A DNA stretch of 64,000 bases from UBA2031 sp037189985. GTDB taxonomy: Bacteria; Pseudomonadota; Gammaproteobacteria; Pseudomonadales; Moraxellaceae. Of the stretch, positions 1 through 8,289 are shown one piece after another. Each line of letters begins with the position of its first letter. The stretch's first letter is position 1. The translations under genes and the position numbers were made by a program. Under the pieces are notes generated by a model that saw nothing but the letters and a program-made list of their open reading frames with translations, had not been told where the DNA came from and did no database searches. The DNA lies in contig JBBCJX010000003.1 of NCBI GenBank assembly GCA_037189985.1, positions 62,001-126,000 on the forward strand, in the 5' to 3' direction.

Positions 1-433
1 GGTGGCCTTGCAGGTCGATCAGGACATTGCCGCTGTTGCGCAGGTCCAGATGGGCCAACCCGCGCTTGTGCATCTGTGTCACCAGTTGCTCATAAGCCAT
101 GAAAAAATCTGGAGAGAGGGAGTTCCCATGCACTTTTGCAAGGGGTTGGCCTTCAATGAAGTGATAAGCGAAGGCACAGGCATCGATTCGGATGGCGCCT
201 TCCGGAATACCGCGGATACCCGCCAGCGTTTGCAGGGCCCTGAGTTCCCGGCTGACCATCCAGCGACCGACGGTATGACGTATGAGCCAAGGGCATGCAG
301 AGAAATCCTTGACTACCCACTGCTGTTGCTCATGTGTCAGAAGCCGTACATCGGCATTGGCTGCTCGGCCCCGGGAAAGGTAGTGGGGCGTCTGGGTGTC
401 CAGAAGGGCTCGGTCAGGAGGAGTCGCAGTCAT
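1..433 (-). CDS. Partial small protein-kinase-like protein (RIO/WaaP-type fold)
   Basis: The frame opens with ATG at 433 and runs off the left edge of the window, so only the first 144 residues are visible. Lys42 in WVVKDF fits the ATP-binding lysine. The segment HLDLRNSGN (residues 128-136) fits a kinase catalytic loop, with Asp130 as catalytic base and Asn136 as metal ligand. This resembles the small RIO- or lipopolysaccharide-kinase-like proteins of Proteobacteria, but the substrate cannot be told. It lies downstream of pal in the same direction, with the pal terminator in between, so it is probably a separate transcript. The kinase-like fold is fairly well supported; the specific family is an inference. 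Confidence 0.65.
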   Translation of the reverse strand, partial: MTATPPDRALLDTQTPHYLSRGRAANADVRLLTHEQQQWVVKDFSACPWLIRHTVGRWMVSRELRALQTLAGIRGIPEGAIRIDACAFAYHFIEGQPLAKVHGNSLSPDFFMAYEQLVTQMHKRGLAHLDLRNSGNVLIDLQGH

Positions 434-570
434 TGGCAGTCCGGATGCTGGCTGCCGGCAGGCAGGCCATCAACCTTTGGCGTGTTGGGGAGCCCGGCTT
501 TTTAGCAAAAGTGACAGGGGCTGACAATGCAGGGAGGGGGGATAAGGAGCGGGAGTTTAACGAAGTGGAC

Positions 571-601
571 AAAAAAAGGGGGCAGACCTTGGTCTGCCCC
601 C
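571..601 (-). terminator. Rho-independent terminator after pal
   Basis: An inverted repeat with an 11-base GC-rich arm (GGGGGCAGACC / GGTCTGCCCCC) is followed, read on the minus strand, by a run of seven T. It sits about 20 bases beyond the pal stop codon and should end the tol-pal transcript. Confidence 0.85.
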
Positions 602-623
602 TTGGGTTCAAGCCAAACAGCGA

Positions 624-1226
624 TCAGGGCTTGCCGCTGGTGTATTCCAGTTCCACGCGACGGTTCTGGGCCCAGGCGGACTCAGATTCGCCGGAGGCAA
701 CGGGGTTTTCTTCACCGTAGCTGATGACTTCCAGCTGGTTTGACTTGGCACCATTGCTGGTCAGGAAAACTGCAACGGCCTTGGCACGACGCTCACCCAG
801 GGCAAGGTTGTATTCACGCGTGCCACGTTCATCGGTATGGCCTTCCACACGGACACGGGCACCCGAATTCTTGCTCAGGTAGGCTGCATGGGCACGCAGG
901 GCCGTGTAATCCTTGCTGGGAATGGAGGAGCTGTCGTAGTCAAAATGGAAGGTCTTCACTCCCAACTGGGCAGCCAGCTCATTGGCCTTGTTTGCGGCCG
1001 AGGACTGGGCGTTGGCTCCCAGGGACTGACTGTCGAGTGAGCTGCCGGTGGATGCAGCAGAGGCATTTGCGGCCTGTGCAGCGGCGGCACGCTCGGCGGC
1101 AGCGCGATCAGCTGCTGCTTGTGCAGCGGCAGCTTCTTCATCTGCTTTCTTGGTGGTAGAGCAGGCGGCCAAGCCAAGAGCAAGGATGGCAGCGGTCAGG
1201 ATTTTGGTGTTTCGGGAAAGCAACAT
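624..1226 (-). CDS. pal: Peptidoglycan-associated lipoprotein Pal
   Basis: This is an outer-membrane lipoprotein that binds peptidoglycan and works with TolB in the Tol-Pal system for envelope constriction and integrity. The N-terminus is a lipoprotein signal with lipobox LAAC. An Ala-rich linker follows, then an OmpA-like domain with the peptidoglycan-binding stretch FDYDSSSI and VEGHTDERGTREYN. The start at 1226 is chosen because GGAG lies eight bases upstream; an in-frame ATG at 1244 would add six residues. It is separated from tolB by about 190 bases, unusually wide for this operon. The gap holds an inverted repeat GGAATT-N6-AATTCC at 1345-1362 but no clear terminator. No cpoB/ybgF gene follows it in the window. 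Confidence 0.95.
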   Translation of the reverse strand: MLLSRNTKILTAAILALGLAACSTTKKADEEAAAAQAAADRAAAERAAAAQAANASAASTGSSLDSQSLGANAQSSAANKANELAAQLGVKTFHFDYDSSSIPSKDYTALRAHAAYLSKNSGARVRVEGHTDERGTREYNLALGERRAKAVAVFLTSNGAKSNQLEVISYGEENPVASGESESAWAQNRRVELEYTSGKP

Positions 1227-1417
1227 GACTCGGTCTCCATTCATTTCATGTCAGACAAACAATAAGAACAGCGCAATTTAAGGTGCAGAAACTAACACAG
1301 TGGTCCGTGAAGACTCGTCGGAGTTTTGCAACAGGATTTTTTACGGAATTCTTACCAATTCCAGCAACTTGCAGCGAAAGTAGCCCTTCATTGCCATGTC
1401 ATTGATCCACCATCAAC

Positions 1418-2710
1418 TCATTGCCGCCTCAGAAAGGGTGACCATGCTGGCTCACGTACCTCGCCCAAGCGTGCCGGCAGGCGCACTTGGAACCGTCCGT
1501 CGGTGGTGGCAATGCCGAGTTCGCCGTATTGGCCCTTGCGGGTGGCATAGGCCAGAGAAACACCGTTCGGAGCAAAGCTCGGACTTTCATCCAGGGGGGT
1601 TTGGGTGATGGCGGTGAGGATGCCACTTTGCAGGTCTTGGACGGCAATCTGGAACTGCTGGCCTTTCTGGCGGTGAACCATGGCGATATAGCGCCCGTCG
1701 GGGCTGATGTCTGCCCGAGCGTTGTAACTGCCTTCGAAGGTCAGCCGCTTGACGCTGCGGTCCGCGATATTGAGGCGATAGATCTGTGCCGTGCCGCCCC
1801 GGTCCGAGGTGAATATCAGGGACTGGCCGTCAGGGGTCCAGCGGGGTTCCGTATCAATGCCATTGTGATTGGTCATGCGTGTCAGTTCGCGCGAGGCGAT
1901 ATCCATGACATAGATTTCCGGATTGCCGTCACGCGAGAGCGTCAGGGCCATGCGCTTGCCATCCGGGGACCAGGCCGGAGCACCATTCAGGCCGGTAAAA
2001 GAGGCCAGCAGTTTGCGCTCACGGGTGGCAATGGTCTGGACATAGATGGCAGGACGCCGGCTTTCGAAAGACACATAGGCAATGTCGCGGCCATCGGGTG
2101 ACCAACTGGGAGATAGGATGGGCTCTGACGAGTCCAGGATGCTGACGGGGCGATGGCCGTCGGCATCGGCCAGCTCAAGCCGGTAGCGGCGCTTGCCATC
2201 CTGCGGGTACTGGTTCACGTAAAGGATGCGCGTGGAAAATGCTCCCCGGACTCCCGTGATTTTCTCGAATATCTTGTCACTGATGAAGTGGGCGCCATCG
2301 CGCCACTTGTCAGCCGTAATCGTCAGTTTTTCTCCCAGCAGACGTACCTGCCTGTCCATGCTAAACAACTCGAAACGTATTTCATGACGTCCGTCCGGCA
2401 GCTCCTGTGAGGAGCCCACCAGAATGTAATTGGCACCACTGTCGCGCCATTCGCTGTAGAGCACATCGCCACCGGAGGTTGGCCGTACCGGTAGCTTGTT
2501 GTCGGGCAGGGTGCGCAAACGTCCGCTGCGATTGAGGTCGTCACCGACAATGTCGGAGAGGCTGTCATTGCTGCCGGGAGCTTTCCCGGCGAAAGGTACG
2601 ACGGCAACAGGAATGGCATCGTCAGCGCCACGTGTGATTTCGATCACGAGCTCGGCACGTGAAACGCCGGAAACCAGCATGATGAGGAAAAAAGAAAGAA
2701 AACGGAGCAT
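1418..2710 (-). CDS. tolB: Tol-Pal system protein TolB
   Basis: This is the periplasmic beta-propeller protein of the Tol system, which exchanges between Pal and the TolA C-terminal domain. A signal peptide (MLRFLSFFLIMLVSGVSRA) leads into an N-terminal alpha/beta domain (ELVIEITRGADDAIPVAVVPF). Repeated propeller blades follow with the typical SPSWSPDG, APAWSPDG and PRWTPDG motifs. The length of about 430 residues is normal. ATG at 2710 overlaps the tolA stop as TGATG; a GTG one codon earlier is also possible. The overlap implies translational coupling with tolA. Confidence 0.97.
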   Translation of the reverse strand: MLRFLSFFLIMLVSGVSRAELVIEITRGADDAIPVAVVPFAGKAPGSNDSLSDIVGDDLNRSGRLRTLPDNKLPVRPTSGGDVLYSEWRDSGANYILVGSSQELPDGRHEIRFELFSMDRQVRLLGEKLTITADKWRDGAHFISDKIFEKITGVRGAFSTRILYVNQYPQDGKRRYRLELADADGHRPVSILDSSEPILSPSWSPDGRDIAYVSFESRRPAIYVQTIATRERKLLASFTGLNGAPAWSPDGKRMALTLSRDGNPEIYVMDIASRELTRMTNHNGIDTEPRWTPDGQSLIFTSDRGGTAQIYRLNIADRSVKRLTFEGSYNARADISPDGRYIAMVHRQKGQQFQIAVQDLQSGILTAITQTPLDESPSFAPNGVSLAYATRKGQYGELGIATTDGRFQVRLPARLGEVREPAWSPFLRRQ

Positions 2711-3546
2711 CACAAGTCTTCCGGATTGAATTTGAAGGTGAGCACGCGGAAATACTGGTTGAACACGGCAACATCGTCAGGCACGGGCAGGGGGCTGGCC
2801 CGGCGCACGGCTTCTTCTGCACTGGCATCGAAGGCAGGATCACCACTGCTGCGCAGTGTCACCACATTGCTGACTTCACCTCCAGGCAGGACAGTGATGC
2901 GCAAGGTGGTCACCATGCCATTGCGTGCCGAAAGAGGTCTGTTCCATTTTGTTACGACACGTTGGTTGATGAGCCGTTGGTATTTGTCGCGGATGGCAAG
3001 GTTGGCAGCATCACGTGCACGAGTACTGGCCTTTTCCGTTTCAGCACGTATTTCGGCTTCCATCATTTCGTTTTGCAAGGCACGCATTTCTGCATCCAGG
3101 GCACTGGTATTGAGCGTTGGCTTCTTGATGATGGGGGTTGGTGCTGCAGGAGCAGCGGGAGTTGCAGGTTTTTCTGCGACAGGAGCAGGCTTGGGCTCCG
3201 GCTTTTTTTCTACCGGCTTTGTCGCAGGTACGGGAATTTTGGGTATTTCCTTGACGGGCTCTGGCCGGGGAGGCTCCGGGATGATGGGTTTTTGTGGTGG
3301 CGGCACGACTTCCGGTTCGGAAGGAGCCGGTGGTGTCTCCGGCAGAGGCTTTCGCGGCTGGGGAGTGGGTCGTTGCGCACTGACAAGCACAGCCTCCACC
3401 ACCTGGGGTGGCTGAGCCTTTGGGGGCATATGCAGGTAGGGCAGAAGCAGGACGAGCCCTAGCACTGCGACATGAAGCAGCAAGGATTTTTTCAGTGCAC
3501 CCAACTCTGTGGCGGGTTGTGGCTGACGTGGCTTAGCGTGCGACAT
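2710..3546 (-). CDS. tolA: Cell envelope integrity protein TolA
   Basis: TolA is the trans-periplasmic link between the inner-membrane TolQR motor and TolB/Pal. One N-terminal transmembrane helix (about residues 22-42, LLLHVAVLGLVLLLPYLHM) is followed by a Pro/Lys/Ala-rich central region and a C-terminal domain with YQRLINQRVVTKWNRP and VLPGGEVSNV. At 278 residues it is shorter than E. coli TolA, mainly because the central part is short and Pro-rich. The start overlaps the end of tolR by 14 bases and the stop overlaps tolB, so the genes are tightly coupled. Confidence 0.95.
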   Translation of the reverse strand: MSHAKPRQPQPATELGALKKSLLLHVAVLGLVLLLPYLHMPPKAQPPQVVEAVLVSAQRPTPQPRKPLPETPPAPSEPEVVPPPQKPIIPEPPRPEPVKEIPKIPVPATKPVEKKPEPKPAPVAEKPATPAAPAAPTPIIKKPTLNTSALDAEMRALQNEMMEAEIRAETEKASTRARDAANLAIRDKYQRLINQRVVTKWNRPLSARNGMVTTLRITVLPGGEVSNVVTLRSSGDPAFDASAEEAVRRASPLPVPDDVAVFNQYFRVLTFKFNPEDL

Positions 3547-3973
3547 CCGGTTCTGCCTGGGTCAGCAGACCCACATTGGGGACGCCTGCCTGCTGCAGCC
3601 TTGCCATGAGTGTCACGACGATGCCATAGCTGACACGATGATCCCCGTTGACCAGTACCGGCGCTTCCGGTGTTTTCTCCAGAGCCTTGTGCACGGAGTC
3701 CGTGATTTCTTCGCGGCCGATGCGCTGGTCTTTGCCATTGCCCTGTTTGAGCCAATAGCTGCCGTCTTCCTTGATGGAAATTATCAGGGGGTCACGGTTC
3801 TTCAGTGTCAGGTTGTCGGTGACGGCTTTGGGCAGCTCGACATGAATGCCCTGGGTCAGCATGGGCGCTGTCACCATGAAAATCACCAGCAGCACCAGCA
3901 TGACATCGATGTACGGCACGACGTTCATCTCGGCAACTGGCCGGCGGCGCTCACGACGGAATGGATGGTCCAT
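3533..3973 (-). CDS. tolR: Tol-Pal system protein TolR
   Basis: TolR is an ExbD-family inner-membrane protein that forms the proton-driven motor with TolQ. It has an N-terminal segment, one transmembrane helix containing the conserved channel Asp (EMNVVPYIDVMLVLLVIFMV), then a periplasmic ExbD-like domain. The ATG at 3973 gives 146 residues, normal for the family, and starts 16 bases after the tolQ stop with AAAGG upstream. Longer in-frame starts would extend into tolQ and add non-conserved residues. Confidence 0.95.
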   Translation of the reverse strand: MDHPFRRERRRPVAEMNVVPYIDVMLVLLVIFMVTAPMLTQGIHVELPKAVTDNLTLKNRDPLIISIKEDGSYWLKQGNGKDQRIGREEITDSVHKALEKTPEAPVLVNGDHRVSYGIVVTLMARLQQAGVPNVGLLTQAEPDVAR

Positions 3974-3989
3974 TATCTGTATCTGCCTT

Positions 3990-4670
3990 TCAGTGCCGGC
4001 TGTGTGCTTCGCGGTGCAGGATGCCGATGAACTCGTCGGCAAATGTTTCGTAGCGCGTCAGCAGGGCATCGCTGCTGGCCGAGAAACGGTTGTAGGCCAA
4101 CACGGCGGGGATGGCGGCAAAGAGCCCCATGGCGGTGGCGATAAGGGCTTCTGCAATGCCGGGTGCCACCACGGCCAGTGTCGCCTGTTGCACTTTGGCC
4201 AGCCCGATGAAGGAGGTCATGATGCCCCATACCGTACCGAAGAGACCGATGTAGGGGCTGGTGGAGCCGACACTGGCCAGAAAATTGAGGCTGGTTTCCA
4301 GACGGGTCTGTTCCTGTGTAATGGCGATGCGCATGGCCCGGGTCACGCCTTGCATGATGGCTTCGGCATCCAGCTTTTTCTCGCGCTGGCGCAGGAACTC
4401 CTTGAAACCGGAGCGGAAGATGTTTTCCTGGCCTTCCAGATCGGCTTTCTGGCTGAGCTGGGAGTACAGGGCATTGAGGTCGCCACCCGACCAGAACTTC
4501 TCGTCAAAATGGTCAGCACGGGCTTTGGCTGCGCCATACAGGGCACGGCGCTGGAAAATGATGGTCCAGGAATAAACCGAAGCGGCAACCAGTACCAGCA
4601 TCACGAACTGCACGATCAGGCTGGCGTGGCTGATGAGGTGCCAGATGGACATGTCAGGAGGCGTATTCAT
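3990..4670 (-). CDS. tolQ: Tol-Pal system proton-channel protein TolQ
   Basis: TolQ is an inner-membrane MotA/TolQ/ExbB-family subunit. Transmembrane helices are visible near residues 15-35 (LIVQFVMLVLVAASVYSWTI) and in the GTVWGIMTSFIGL and AEALIATAMGLFAAIPAVLAYN regions, which are family signatures. The start overlaps the ybgC stop by four bases (ATGA). The order ybgC-tolQ-tolR-tolA-tolB-pal is the standard gammaproteobacterial one. Confidence 0.97.
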   Translation of the reverse strand: MNTPPDMSIWHLISHASLIVQFVMLVLVAASVYSWTIIFQRRALYGAAKARADHFDEKFWSGGDLNALYSQLSQKADLEGQENIFRSGFKEFLRQREKKLDAEAIMQGVTRAMRIAITQEQTRLETSLNFLASVGSTSPYIGLFGTVWGIMTSFIGLAKVQQATLAVVAPGIAEALIATAMGLFAAIPAVLAYNRFSASSDALLTRYETFADEFIGILHREAHSRH

Positions 4671-5101
4671 TGTGGCGAGTTTCCGTAACGGGATTTGAGC
4701 AAGACGAGCAGGCGCTCGGGAAGTGCGCGGGGTTTGAGAGTGCTCTGGCGGACGCAGGCAATGTCGATGGTGCCGGAGGCCAGAACGGTTTCCTGAAGGC
4801 GTATTTCCTGGTGAAACACCAGTGAAGCGCGACCCAGGGACTGTATTTGTGCGGTAACGGTGAGTGCATCGTCCATGCGTGCCGGCTGGAAGTAGCGGAT
4901 GTCAGCACCGCGTACCACGAACATGAAGTCTTCATCCGAATGCAGGTAGTGTTCGAAACCGAGGTCACGGAGGAACTCGGTACGGGATCGCTCCATGAAT
5001 TTCAGGTAGTTAACGTAATAGACGATGCCACCACCGTCAGTGTCTTCAATGTAAACCCGGACAGGGAAGCAGAACTCGGGCAAGGGCAGTGAAAGGGCCA
5101 T
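4667..5101 (-). CDS. ybgC: Tol-Pal associated acyl-CoA thioesterase YbgC
   Basis: This is a hot-dog-fold acyl-CoA thioesterase. The 4-hydroxybenzoyl-CoA-thioesterase-like active-site motif EDTDGGGIVYYVNYLKF lies near residues 19-35, with Asp21 the likely catalytic residue. The length of 144 residues is normal. The ATG overlaps the ruvB stop (TGATG) and its own stop overlaps tolQ. It is conserved as first gene of the tol cluster, and a role in phospholipid metabolism is known for E. coli YbgC. Confidence 0.95.
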   Translation of the reverse strand: MALSLPLPEFCFPVRVYIEDTDGGGIVYYVNYLKFMERSRTEFLRDLGFEHYLHSDEDFMFVVRGADIRYFQPARMDDALTVTAQIQSLGRASLVFHQEIRLQETVLASGTIDIACVRQSTLKPRALPERLLVLLKSRYGNSPQ

Positions 5102-6162
5102 CAGAGCGGGTCCACAGGCCGGAGGTGTTCGGTGAGCCGTTCGGGAGCAGGCAGACCGAAATGAAGATAGGCATGGGGCGTGGCGACACGGCCTCGGGTG
5201 GTACGCATGACGAAACCCTGCTGTATCAGATAAGGCTCGATCACGTCTTCAAGCGTGCCGGCATCTTCAGACAAGGCAGCTGCCAGTGACTCGATCCCGG
5301 TAGGGCCGCCGCCGAATTTTTCCATCAACGTCAACAGGAAGCGGCGGTCCATGCCATCAAAGCCGTGCTGGTCCACGTCCAGCATGTTGAGTGCGGCAGA
5401 AGCAACTTCGCTGGTTATATGGCCATCTGCCTTGACCTCGGCATAGTCGCGCACACGTCGCAGCAGCCGGTTGGCAATGCGTGGCGTACCGCGGGAGCGC
5501 CGGGCTATTTCTTCGGCCCCCTGGATATCGGCAGGGACATTCAGTAGCGATGACGAGCGGCTGACGATACGGGTCAGGTCAGCCACGGAATAAAACTCCA
5601 GTCGCTGCACGATACCGAAGCGGTCACGCAATGGAGAGGTCAGCAGGCCTGCACGTGTGGTCGCGCCCACCAGTGTGAACGGAGGAAGGTCCAGTTTGAT
5701 TGAGCGGGCAGCCGGTCCTTCGCCAATGACGATGTCCAGCTGGTAGTCCTCCATGGCGGGATAAAGGATTTCTTCCACCACGGGAGAGAGGCGGTGGATT
5801 TCATCAATGAACAGGACGTCGCCGGCCTCAAGATTGGTCAGCAGTGCGGCCAGGTCACCGGCCTTTTCCAGCACCGGGCCGGAGGTGGATTTGAGATTGC
5901 CGCCCATTTCGCGGGCAATGATGTTGGCCAGCGTGGTCTTGCCCAGTCCGGGTGGGCCGAAGATCAGTGTGTGGTCCAGCGCCTCGCTGCGCGAGCGTGC
6001 GGCATGGATGAAGATTTCCATCTGCGTCCGTACTTGCGGCTGGCCTACATAATCGTCGAGACGGGTAGGGCGGATGGCGCGGTCGATGGAGTCTTCACGC
6101 TTGCCTGCAGGGCCCTTGCTGTCGGGCGAGATGAGGCGGTCGTCCGTATCGAGCAGGCTCAT
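5101..6162 (-). CDS. ruvB: Holliday junction branch migration helicase RuvB
   Basis: RuvB is the AAA+ motor that drives branch migration together with RuvA. The order is: N-terminal RPTRLDDYVGQ segment, Walker A GPPGLGKTT, Walker B LFIDEIHRL, sensor GATTRAG, arginine-finger region SPLRDRFG, and a C-terminal winged helix (RTTRGRVATPHAYLHFG). At 353 residues it is full length. The start overlaps the ruvA stop by four bases, giving coupled synthesis of the two complex partners. Confidence 0.98.
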   Translation of the reverse strand: MSLLDTDDRLISPDSKGPAGKREDSIDRAIRPTRLDDYVGQPQVRTQMEIFIHAARSRSEALDHTLIFGPPGLGKTTLANIIAREMGGNLKSTSGPVLEKAGDLAALLTNLEAGDVLFIDEIHRLSPVVEEILYPAMEDYQLDIVIGEGPAARSIKLDLPPFTLVGATTRAGLLTSPLRDRFGIVQRLEFYSVADLTRIVSRSSSLLNVPADIQGAEEIARRSRGTPRIANRLLRRVRDYAEVKADGHITSEVASAALNMLDVDQHGFDGMDRRFLLTLMEKFGGGPTGIESLAAALSEDAGTLEDVIEPYLIQQGFVMRTTRGRVATPHAYLHFGLPAPERLTEHLRPVDPL

Positions 6163-6743
6163 GCCTTCACCATTCCTTTCAGTGCCAGGCGGATCAGGTC
6201 TTCTGCCGAGGCATCTTCGGCTTTGATCCGGCTGACTGCGCGCTCGGCCTCGGCAGGCTTGTAGCCGAGAGCAACGAGTGCAGTGATGGCATCGTTTTCA
6301 GGCGTGGCAGGCGCGGGTATGGCTGGCATGAGGATGTTATTGCCATTGCCGACACGGTCACGCATTTCAATGACGAGGCGCTCGGCGGTTTTCTTGCCGA
6401 CACCGGGGATGCGTGTGAGTGTGCTGATGTCTCCCTGGCGGATGCAGGACGCAAATGCATCTGCCTCCATGCCCGACAGGATGGCCAGCGCCATCTTGGG
6501 GCCAACACCGTTGACCTTGAGCAGGGTCCGGCACATGTCGCGCTCTTCCCGTGTGGCAAAACCGTAGAGGAGATTGGCGTCTTCACGCACGACCTGATGC
6601 ACGAACAGGATCACGGGTGCGCCAAGGGTTACCTTGTAAAAGGTACTCATGGGGGCTTCGAGTTCGTAACCGATGCCATTCACCTCCACCACGAGCACTG
6701 GCGGTTGTTTTTCGATGAGCTGTCCCTGCAAACGGGCAATCAC
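6159..6743 (-). CDS. ruvA: Holliday junction DNA helicase subunit RuvA
   Basis: RuvA is the tetrameric junction-binding protein that loads RuvB. The conserved N-terminus is IARLQGQLIEK, so the start is placed at GTG 6743, with AAGGA about ten bases upstream. The open frame continues upstream without similarity to the family. Helix-hairpin-helix motifs follow (VNGVGPKMALAIL and IPGVGKKTAERLVIEM), then a flexible linker and a C-terminal RuvB-binding domain (TALVALGYKPAEAERAV). At 194 residues it is slightly shorter than the usual 200 or so. Confidence 0.93.
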   Translation of the reverse strand: MIARLQGQLIEKQPPVLVVEVNGIGYELEAPMSTFYKVTLGAPVILFVHQVVREDANLLYGFATREERDMCRTLLKVNGVGPKMALAILSGMEADAFASCIRQGDISTLTRIPGVGKKTAERLVIEMRDRVGNGNNILMPAIPAPATPENDAITALVALGYKPAEAERAVSRIKAEDASAEDLIRLALKGMVKA

Positions 6744-6786
6744 GGCGACAGGATTCCTTGGGGCGTATGAAAAGAAAAAGATTCCT

Positions 6787-6834
6787 GGGGGAGCAGCCTC
6801 AAGCTCAAGGCCATCATGGATGAAGCTGCTCCCG
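6787..6834. repeat. REP-like inverted repeat between ruvC and ruvA
   Basis: The arms GGGAGCAGC and GCTGCTCCC enclose about 30 bases that themselves contain imperfect palindromes (GCCTCAAGC, CAAGGCC). It lies in the 162-base gap between ruvC and ruvA and has no T-run, so it is not an obvious terminator. The shape resembles bacterial REP sequences. No second copy was noticed in the window. Confidence 0.4.
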
Positions 6835-6905
6835 CAGGACGTTTCTATGGCAATTGGCGCCTTAAGTACCACAGCGGCCTGAAACTGGCTACCCGTACAG
6901 TAGTT

Positions 6906-7427
6906 TTATTCGCGAACGCGGCCGTGCCGGATGCGGTCAGCCACACCGATGCGGGCCAGCGCGCTGCTGGTCTGGGCGTGGCACAGGGCAATGGCCAGCG
7001 CATCTGCCGCATCGGCGGGTGGGGACTTAGCGAGGGAGAGCAACCTGACCACCATGTGTTGCACCTGCTCCTTCAGGGCGCCGCCCTGACCAACAACTGC
7101 CAGCTTGACCTGCCGCGCCGAGTATTCGGCTACCGGTAGCTGGTGATTCATCAGGGCAACGATGGCGGCACCACGGGCCTGGCCCAGCTTCAGGGCAGAG
7201 TCCGCATTATTGGAAAGGAAAACCTGCTCGATGGCGGACTGCTCGGGATGATAGGTCGCCACGATTTCGGCAATGCCGGCGTAGATACGATGCAGGCGCT
7301 CAGGCAAAGGAAGCTCCGCCATGCGTATGCAACCGGAGGCAACATAACGATGCCGGCTGCCATCGGAGTCGATCACGCCAAAACCGGTGATGCGTGAACC
7401 GGGGTCGATGCCGAGGATGAGTGTCAT
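6906..7427 (-). CDS. ruvC: Holliday junction resolvase RuvC
   Basis: RuvC is the endonuclease that cuts Holliday junctions symmetrically with RuvAB. The RNase-H-like fold shows the catalytic acidic residues in ILGIDPGSRITGFGVID (Asp near 8), the conserved Glu in SAIEQVFLSNNADSALKLGQARG and the C-terminal ADALAIALCHAQ. The length of 173 residues is standard. It precedes ruvA in the same direction with a 162-base gap that contains a hairpin element. Confidence 0.98.
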   Translation of the reverse strand: MTLILGIDPGSRITGFGVIDSDGSRHRYVASGCIRMAELPLPERLHRIYAGIAEIVATYHPEQSAIEQVFLSNNADSALKLGQARGAAIVALMNHQLPVAEYSARQVKLAVVGQGGALKEQVQHMVVRLLSLAKSPPADAADALAIALCHAQTSSALARIGVADRIRHGRVRE

Positions 7428-7477
7428 GGGGGCAGTTATAACGCCCTTTCCTGTCCGGGAGAGAGGGCGTTTCAGGA

Positions 7478-8227
7478 TTATTTGTTCAGTGCTGCCATCA
7501 CGTCGGCCGAGAAATCGGCGTTTGTGTAGACATTCTGCACATCATCCAGGTCTTCCAGCATGTCGATCATTTTCATGATCTTCTCGGCCTGCTCCGGATC
7601 CGTGATTTCTGCCTGGGTGGAGGCACTCATGGTGACTTCCGAGCTTTCCGGGGTGAGTTTGGCGGCTTCCAGTGCATCCAGCACGGCACCAAAGGCCTCG
7701 GGAGTGGTGATGACGGTGACGCCATCTGCATCGCTTTCAACGTCGTCGGCACCGGATTCCAGAGCAACCTCCATGACCCTGTCTTCATTCACGCCGACGG
7801 GAAAGAAGATTTCGCCGCGCTTGCTGAAGAGGTAGGCCACGGAGCCCGAGGTACCCATGTTGCCGCCATGCTTGGAAAAGGCATGGCGCACTTCGCTGAC
7901 GGTGCGGTTGAGGTTGTCGGTCATGGTTTCCACGAGTACGGCAACGCCACCCAGGCCGTAACCTTCGTAGGTCAGTTCATCGAGCTTCTTGTCGTCATCA
8001 CCGCCGGCGCCGCGGGCAATGGCACGGTTCACCACGTCGCGGCTCATGTTGGCCGAAAGGGCTTTTGCCACGATGGCACGCAGGCGGGGATTGTCGGATT
8101 CGTTGGGGCCGCCCATGCGGGCAGCCACAGTCAGCTCACGGATGTACTTGGTGAAGACCTTGCCTTTGACGGCATCCTGGCGTGCCTTGCGGTGTTTGAT
8201 ATTGGCCCATTTGCTGTGTCCGGCCAT
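7478..8227 (-). CDS. yebC: YebC/PmpR family protein (translation/regulatory factor)
   Basis: The N-terminal signature MAGHSKWANIKHRKARQDAVKGK is diagnostic. The length of 249 residues is normal for this three-domain family. Members have been described as transcriptional regulators (PmpR of Pseudomonas) and more recently as factors that relieve ribosome stalling at prolines. It lies between aspS and ruvC as in Pseudomonas. A hairpin (CCCACTC / GAGTGGG type, about 8248-8275) without a T-run sits in the gap to aspS. Confidence 0.96.
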   Translation of the reverse strand: MAGHSKWANIKHRKARQDAVKGKVFTKYIRELTVAARMGGPNESDNPRLRAIVAKALSANMSRDVVNRAIARGAGGDDDKKLDELTYEGYGLGGVAVLVETMTDNLNRTVSEVRHAFSKHGGNMGTSGSVAYLFSKRGEIFFPVGVNEDRVMEVALESGADDVESDADGVTVITTPEAFGAVLDALEAAKLTPESSEVTMSASTQAEITDPEQAEKIMKMIDMLEDLDDVQNVYTNADFSADVMAALNK

Positions 8228-8289
8228 GGGGTTTCCTCTTGGGTGTTGCTCCCACTCTCGTGAGCGGGAGTGGGGTTGAAGCGGAAAAA

